Below are positions 57,979-64,000 of a stretch of 64,000 bases of DNA, piece by piece (position 1 is the first letter of the stretch; every line of letters begins with the position of its first letter). The notes beneath the pieces are model-generated. The model saw only the letters and a program-made list of their open reading frames with translations, did no database searches and was not told the DNA's origin. Origin of the DNA: Eucalyptus grandis (lineage: Eukaryota > Streptophyta > Magnoliopsida > Myrtales > Myrtaceae). The DNA lies in NCBI RefSeq assembly GCF_016545825.1, contig NC_052619.1, positions 40,577,682 through 40,641,681 on the forward strand, written 5' to 3'. A program made the translations under genes and the position numbers.

Positions 57979-59045
57979 ATTGTATGATTTGAGGATGACT
58001 AAGAATCTCTTGAAAGTGCATGGTTTAAGACTGATCCATGAACCCTTTGAAATTGCATGGTTTAAAGGTAACCAAGAACTCTTGAAAGTGCATGGTTTAA
58101 GGCTATCCCATGAACCCTTTGAAATGGCATGGTTTAAGGATGACCAAGAACCTCTTGAAGATGCATGGTTTAAGGCTAACCCACAAACCCTTTGGAATTG
58201 CATGGTTTAAGGATAACCAAGAACCTCTCTGAAAGTGCATGGTTTAAGACTAACCTATGAACCCTTTGGAATTGCATGGTTTAAGGGTAACCAAGAACCT
58301 CTTGAAAGTGCATGATTTAAGGCTAATTCAAGAACCCTTTAAAATTGCATGGTTTAAAGGTAACCAAAAACTCTTGAAAGTGCATGGTTTAAGGATAACT
58401 CATAAACCCTTTGAAATTGCAAGGTTTAAGAATAACCAAGAACCTTTTGAAAATGCATGGTTTAAGGATAACTCATAAACCCTTTGAAATTGCAAGGTTT
58501 AAGGATAACCAAGAACCTTTTGAAAATGCATGGTTTAAAACTAATCCATGAACCTTTAGAATTGCAAGGTTTAAGGATAACCAATAAGCTTTTTGAAAAT
58601 TGCATGGTTTAAGGCTAACCCATGAACCGTGCGAAATTGCAAGGTTTAAAGATAACCAAGAATCCTTTGAAAATTGCATGATTTAAGGCTAATTCAAAAC
58701 CCTTTAAAATTGCATGGTTTAAGGATAATCAAGAACCTTTTGAAAATGCATGGTTTAAGGCTAACCCATGAACCATTTGAAATTGCAAGGTTTAAGGATA
58801 ACCAAGAACCTTTTGAAAATGCATGGTTTAAGGCTAACCCATGAACCCTTTGGAATTGCATGGTTTAAGGGTAACCAAGAACTCTTGAAAATGCATGGTT
58901 TAAGGTTAACCCATGAACTCTTTGGAATTGCAAGGTTTAAGGATAACCAAGAACCTTTGAAAATGCATGATTTAAGGCTAATCCAAGAACCCTTTAAAAT
59001 TGCATGGTTTAAGGAGACCAAGAACCTCTTGAAAATCGTGTGGTT
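57979..59045. repeat. Tandem array F, ~36-base unit in ~73-base dimers
   Basis: Alternating units contain tgcatggtttaaggctaacc, catgaaccctttg and gcaaggtttaaggataacc, aagaaccttttga. CATGGTTTA and TAACCCATG pair around a 4-base loop, for example 58,749-58,770, with one mismatch. Both strands stay open in places, giving pseudo-repeat frames not taken as proteins. Confidence 0.92.
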
Positions 59046-62000
59046 TTTCCTCAAGAAACCCGTCATTTGAGAATATTCAGAAGTGTATATTGCCCATCAA
59101 ATAGAATTCATTATAACAAGTATTCTAGTAGCGAAAGCATACTAGATGAGATCAATTTCAGCATATGTCATCAGAAACAATATCAAGAGTGTATCGGTAA
59201 TGAGAAGGCAATGATTGCATAAACAAATCAAACTAATTCCGACCACTTGACAAATTCGCAAAACTGTCATCACTCTCGGATGATATCATTAATCGTCAAA
59301 TTCTCTCAGGAGAAAAGTCCTTGTTAAAATGACCTTGACTCATGAGAAAGGTTTGTTAAGTACGCCGAGCAAGGACACCTAGTCGAAAGGGCTTCTCGCA
59401 TATTATCAAGAAAAGGGCTATTTGATCCCATCTATTCATGTGGGAAATAAACCGATCACTCAACCTCACTCTTCCAAAGTGTGCAAGGCTTTGAATCATT
59501 CGCAATAAGTACACATTGACCAATCAAAGAGGTCTTTTAGAAGGACCGTAGTGCAGGTTTTGGTCATGGTTTTAGCGATTGATAAGCATCGTTGGCTATG
59601 AAATGAATTAATCACTGATCGACATCTCCGCCAGGTTTACAAGTCAAGAAACCTTAAGATGAGATAAGACAACCTTACTCTCACTTCTTTGAGCGGCATC
59701 TTCTTTAGGAAGTCCTTATTTCCACTTTGAATCATCCCAATCTGAAGAGACTTTGGGAGTAGGTTGTAATGTTGGATTGGTGAAAGGCTCAAAAGGCTCA
59801 ACACTTTTTCGAAGAGGGATTTGAGAGTTGGTGATTATCATGGCATCATTACCATATCATCCATTTTTTTAAAGCACTCAATGTTTAGAATTCAAATTGT
59901 CTCGAAAGTCCTTTGACTAATCATCTTAACATAATGGCTTTTGCATTTGCAATGATTTTCTTTTCAACGTAGGCATTTTTTTTGCCATTTTTGCTTTCAC
60001 AGAGATATTCCTCTTGATGTAATTGTTTTTCTTCCACTCTCTCTCCCTTTTTTTTTTGTGGGCATTGGCCTTGCTTTTACCAGGCACACTGCTTTTTCAT
60101 GCTCCTTAATTTTCACTTGACTTTTGTTCTTTCAAGCTTTTTGAGCTCTTGGGACTTTCAAGATGCTTTTCATATCATATAAACACCAATTGCATTGATA
60201 AATCATGTGCCCTGCCCTAATGTTGGGAGATAATCACCACTGGGTTTTAGAAATGAATAGTTAGGCTCAATATGGTTTAAGCAAAGGGTATCGGTGTTTG
60301 GGTAGAGAAAAGAATGCTCTTCTTCACCTTGGGATGCTTCGAGCTTCCATAAGAATTCACTTGAAGTTGCCACAAAAAGGATTTATGCAAGTGAGAGTAA
60401 AGAAACTTTTCTCATCTTCCCTCTCCAAATAATGTCAACCCAAATCTCCGTAATTGCCCCATCATGGGGTGGTTCTTGACAGGGATATTTTGTAGAAAAT
60501 TTTTCACATTAAAAGGCTCAAATAGGCTAACTATTGTCACCTGTAGTGTGTATGATAGAGGAAAGAAATGCCTCTTATCATCTTGATCTATGTACCTCTT
60601 GCGAATGAATTCATTGACCTCAAACAACACAAGCTTTCTTTTTCACTCGAATTCCAGAGTGTTTAAAGGACATGTTTGGAAATGGGTTGCCTTTCCTCAT
60701 CCTAAGTGTTTCTCGCTTGGCATAAGCAACATCGCCTTTCATTTTTGTTGAGATCATCTCAGTGGATTAATCTCCATAGAGAACTTTGATTCGAAATGAG
60801 TGATCCATCGAGTGGATGGACAATTTAAAGGTAAAAAAGATTTTTGCAAACCTTGTGGAAAACTTGTTTCTTTAATTTCCATTTTTTGCGCTTGTTTCTA
60901 GAAAAGCACTAAATGTTCTTTTTTTTTTGCGATGGAAATTCCCATTTATTTTCCATTTGATTTTGAGGAGAAGGGCACTTACCTGTGTCTTAGTAGTTAG
61001 GCGACCCTACGAAGAGCAAAAGGGAATGTGTTAGTACATGAATCCTTAGGGATTGTAAAATTGGAAACGATACAACATTACCCTTGGTTAATTTCACCAT
61101 TTGGCGGCAAATAGCGGAATGAACGTACTGTTTTAAGGCTTGAAGAGAATCTTAGGTCTTTGGTCTCATTTGTTCAAGCATTTTCTTCTTTTTGCAAAAA
61201 TAAGAGATGCAAAATTTTTTTTTTTATTTTTATTTTTTTATATGGCAACCTCGTTGCCATTTCCGGGGATCGAACCCCGTACCTCTCGGACCGTTCATTC
61301 ATTCCCATACCACCAGGCCGAAGCGCTGGTAGTGTCTATGGGGCGCTTCTTTTTTTTATTTAATTGAACCGGCTCTAGAACGACACATATTTTAAGCCAA
61401 CTTAGGTGACTTTGTCATGTGTTAACTCCACATGCTTACTTTGTTGATATAGATTATGCTTAAATCAATTTCTCGAGTTTGTTCCTCGAATACCGACGCT
61501 TCCTGTCAAACAAGGGAACTACGTCAAATAATGAAGTTTTAGAGGGGCATTTTGGAAACGATACCGAATTACCCTTCTCATACAGCTGACTTTAAATGTC
61601 TTGTGTTCCCTCTTCATGTGCTTTTGCTCGTCAGGTGTTAACATTTCCTTGAAGATCTTGCTTTCAAATAGGCCATTTAGATGTTATCGAATTCACTCAT
61701 TCTGAGTGGGCGTCAAAGATGAAAGGAGAGGGTACTCCTTGTTTCGATATGTGAGGGCATTGCTCCTTAGATGTTTTACTCCATTTATTCCATCAAAATG
61801 GATGGTTGGGCCTTAGCATGCCTTCTTGGTATAAGGTGTTGCTTCAGCACTCAATGTGCACCTTTTCCTACAAGAAATGGGGGCATGTTACTTATATTCC
61901 ACAATTGAATTGGACTAATTTAGGGACGATACTCCCTTTTCGTGTTGAATCAATTGACTACGTTTCATCTTGCTCATGGGTGAGAATTGCTCTGCTTTAA

Positions 62001-64000
62001 GTGATTTGCCCCATTCATCAACTGCAAGGAAAAAGAGACGAATATGTTATTTTCATACTCGACGTGATTCATTTTAGGAACAATATACTCCCTTTTACGG
62101 CATATATGATGACTGCATTCCATCTCGTTTCCTTGGCTATGGAGAGGGATTTGCTTTCATGATTGGCAGTAATTCACTTGGCAAATGTCTATTTCATTTG
62201 AAATTTTCCCCTTTTAAAAGTTGGGTGACTCAGGCATTGCGTACCCCCGATCCATTTTTGGCCATCTGCCCCAATTAAAATTTCCTACATATATGGAAAC
62301 AATGTATTATTTCTATTCTTAGGTACATTAGGTTTAGGAACGAAGTACACCCTTTTTCAAAGTCGGGCAATTCAGCATCTCATTGTAGCTTTGTTGAAGA
62401 AGGCAAGACATTGTCCTTATGGTCAAATGCATGCCACACTAGGTTAGATAACTTGTCCATATGCAGCTCCATCATGTTGGATTGATGAATCTCTGTTTCA
62501 TTTGAGCACTTCATTCTTTACTCAATTTCCTGCATACCCCTTTTAGGCTAGGTGATTTTTCGCCGTTTTTGCTGCGTCAATGCATTTCCCACTTCACAAT
62601 CTGTAGGCATGGGTGGCTATGTCAGTTTATGAATGAGTTGTTTTGACTTTTGGAACGAACACACCCTTTTCTTTTAGAGATCGTGTGATTCTGACTAGGT
62701 TGTCCTCCCTGTGTAATCTTGTTGCTTGCCAGTAATTTGCCTCACTAAAATCTGCACAAAGTGCAAGGACAAAGCATTCCTAAAATAAATCGAATTTAAC
62801 TTGAAACGATTACCACCTTTTATTTGAAGGCAACACTTGATGACCGATCCTTGTTTGTGTACATCTACATCTTGAAGTTTTGTCTTGCAGACCACCAATA
62901 ATTATCTCCATATTGGATTGGATGCCAAGACACCATTGGAAGTGTAGGAATTGCAGTTGCTTCTTGTTTGCAACCAATGAAGTAGTTTGATGCCAAAGAA
63001 TGTCTATAGATTTCTTTTTCCACAAAGAATGTCAAATTAATATGAGGTCATCCAGGATGTGGAACTTCATTAGACCAGTAGATTTGTGATCTTCAAGGCT
63101 TTGATGATTCTTTTCACACTTAATCACAATGTTTGAGTTGATATGCTGCGAAATTATTCAAGTAGTTCATGGCTCAACCAAATATGCCCATAAATGAGCA
63201 TGAATTGGTGCATCTCATGACATGCTTTGTCAGGGAAAATCCCACGCTTTTGTCAATCTTGAACAAAATCATCATTTTGCCTGTTTAACAAAAAATGGAT
63301 GATTGAGTTAGTTGTTGCTCAAGAAATCTCTATTGGAACAATTACGACCTTACCCTCTCAAAGCATCATCCTGTGGATTAACCTGCAAAAGCGATTAAGT
63401 AAAAAGATAAAGTATTACGCAAGTTCTTCTTGAAACTCATTTTCACACATTTTGAAGCTAAGGCATAAAACTCAGCCCGTAGGGTCCGTTTGAAACACTT
63501 CAAGTGTTTTAAAGAATATAACTTTTATGAACTCTAATTTCATTATTAAAAAATGTGAGTTGTATGATTTACAAAAGCATTTGATTGGGTTCACAATTAA
63601 AACCCAAAACGCAAAACACGGTTCCTAATAGGAATAATGACAAGGATAAAGTACAAGAGGCTCTTTCGTAGAGGAGCATAATAAGCACAATTCTCGTCCT
63701 AGCTTTAAAGTCCACTTTTGGCATGGCCAAGCAAGAGGAGTTCAAGGAATGGTTGTCAAGCATGACCCGCGAAAGGAAGATAATGTCAGTATATGAATGA
63801 AAAATTGATCTTTCAATAAAGCCGCCTCTTACAATGAAATCAAGGCGACAATACCTTCTCCGTAGTATCCATTTATGAGAATTTGGTCATTTCATCAAGA
63901 TTTTATTAGTAAGAGGGGATTTCATTAAAAGATCGATCCGCGGCTATCAATTGAATGCCCACTCCATTCCAAAAGTTTCATACACAAATGGGGCATTGAT
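59046..64000 (-). other. 3' untranslated region of the second Ogre-like element
   Basis: No gene is recognised. It shares modules with 5,436-7,831, including cattggccttgcttttacca near 60,064 and gggtggttcttga near 60,466. In the sense direction the first module is followed by AAAAAAAAAA and GGGAGAGAGAG (60,043-60,058), a possible second purine tract. 61,380-64,000 repeats phrases such as gggacgatactccctttt, gaacaatatactccctttta and acgaagtacaccctttttc at ~150-300-base steps, suggesting an old, decayed repeat. Confidence 0.5.
61212..61347 (-). mobile_element. tRNA-derived SINE
   Basis: On the - strand a tRNA-like head has box A-like TCGGCCTGGTGG (61,310-61,321) and box B GGTTCGATCCC (61,266-61,276), about 35 bases apart. 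A short body with the hairpin TGGCAACgaGGTTGCCA follows, then an A-rich tail (61,214-61,240). Box A and box B are the internal RNA polymerase III promoter. There is no cloverleaf for a working tRNA. The 5' edge is approximate and no clean duplication is seen. Confidence 0.72.

Larger units (their letters stand above)
53984..64000 (-). mobile_element. Second Ogre-like Ty3 element, 3' part only (runs out of the window)
   Basis: The 3' LTR at 53,984-57,207 has the same end sequences as the first Ogre (tgtcacgacctcttttttt outside, tgtcaaca inside). It is followed by the same type of polypurine tract, tandem arrays and shared untranslated modules. Coding domains are not reached by 64,000: no integrase motif is visible on the - strand. 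Body sequence is largely different from the first element, so it is a related family and not another copy. Confidence 0.8.

Noticed and set aside
57405..59045. CRISPR-like appearance of regular short repeats
   Set aside because: Units are contiguous without unique spacers, there are no cas genes, and the genome is a plant nuclear one.
61262..61325. tRNA gene
   Set aside because: Box A and box B are present, but there is no acceptor or anticodon stem pairing, and an A-rich tail follows. This is a SINE head.
63480..63625. Possible small MITE starting gggtccgtttgaaacact
   Set aside because: No convincing matching inverted end or duplication within 200 bases.

Overview
This is a piece of a plant nuclear genome, most likely a eudicot: it has GT-AG introns, TATA-box promoters, and plant-type Ogre/Tat, SIRE and L1 retroelements. 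I cannot fix the genus from the sequence. About 85% of the window is transposable element. One ordinary protein-coding gene is well supported, a CCT-motif transcription regulator on the + strand at 39,228-42,155.

Layout. 1 to ~34,115 is one L1-type LINE (+ strand, 5' end outside the window) broken open by three later insertions with exact target-site duplications (TSDs). The first is a ~19 kb Ogre/Tat Ty3 element on the - strand (398-19,388, TSD aggat). The second is a 9.6 kb SIRE-type Ty1/copia element on the - strand (22,618-32,251, TSD gtact). The third is a 1.16 kb Harbinger-like element (32,860-34,018, TSD tta). The LINE endonuclease frame continues in phase across the Ogre insertion. 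The zinc-finger and RNase H parts of the LINE are separated by the SIRE insertion. From 34,116 to ~38,480 there is AT-rich DNA without a gene I can defend. The CCT gene and its promoter (four evenly spaced GTCGGC/DRE cores, a G-box, a TATA box and a CT leader) follow. From 42,730 to 46,010 lies an AT-rich inverted array with a small Mutator-like foldback element inside it. From 46,000 to 53,850 there are several non-autonomous DNA elements (47,172-47,990; 48,543-50,713 containing 49,296-50,358; 50,843-51,155; 52,708-53,844), some with strikingly GC-rich interiors. From 53,984 to the end of the window is the 3' LTR (3.2 kb) and long 3' untranslated region of a second Ogre-like element on the - strand, carrying two tandem arrays and a tRNA-derived SINE.

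How the parts work together. The Ogre element has the full domain order ORF1, Gag, protease with G-patch, (probable intron), reverse transcriptase, RNase H, second archaeal-type RNase H and integrase. It carries many frameshifts and stops and cannot act alone. The SIRE element has Gag, protease, integrase, reverse transcriptase and RNase H plus a downstream envelope-like reading frame, and is also broken.

The most unusual signal is in the Ogre 3' untranslated regions. At least four unrelated tandem arrays in the first element and two in the second differ in sequence and period, yet almost every monomer is built around a short perfect inverted repeat with a 4-14 base loop. Structure appears to be kept while sequence is replaced.
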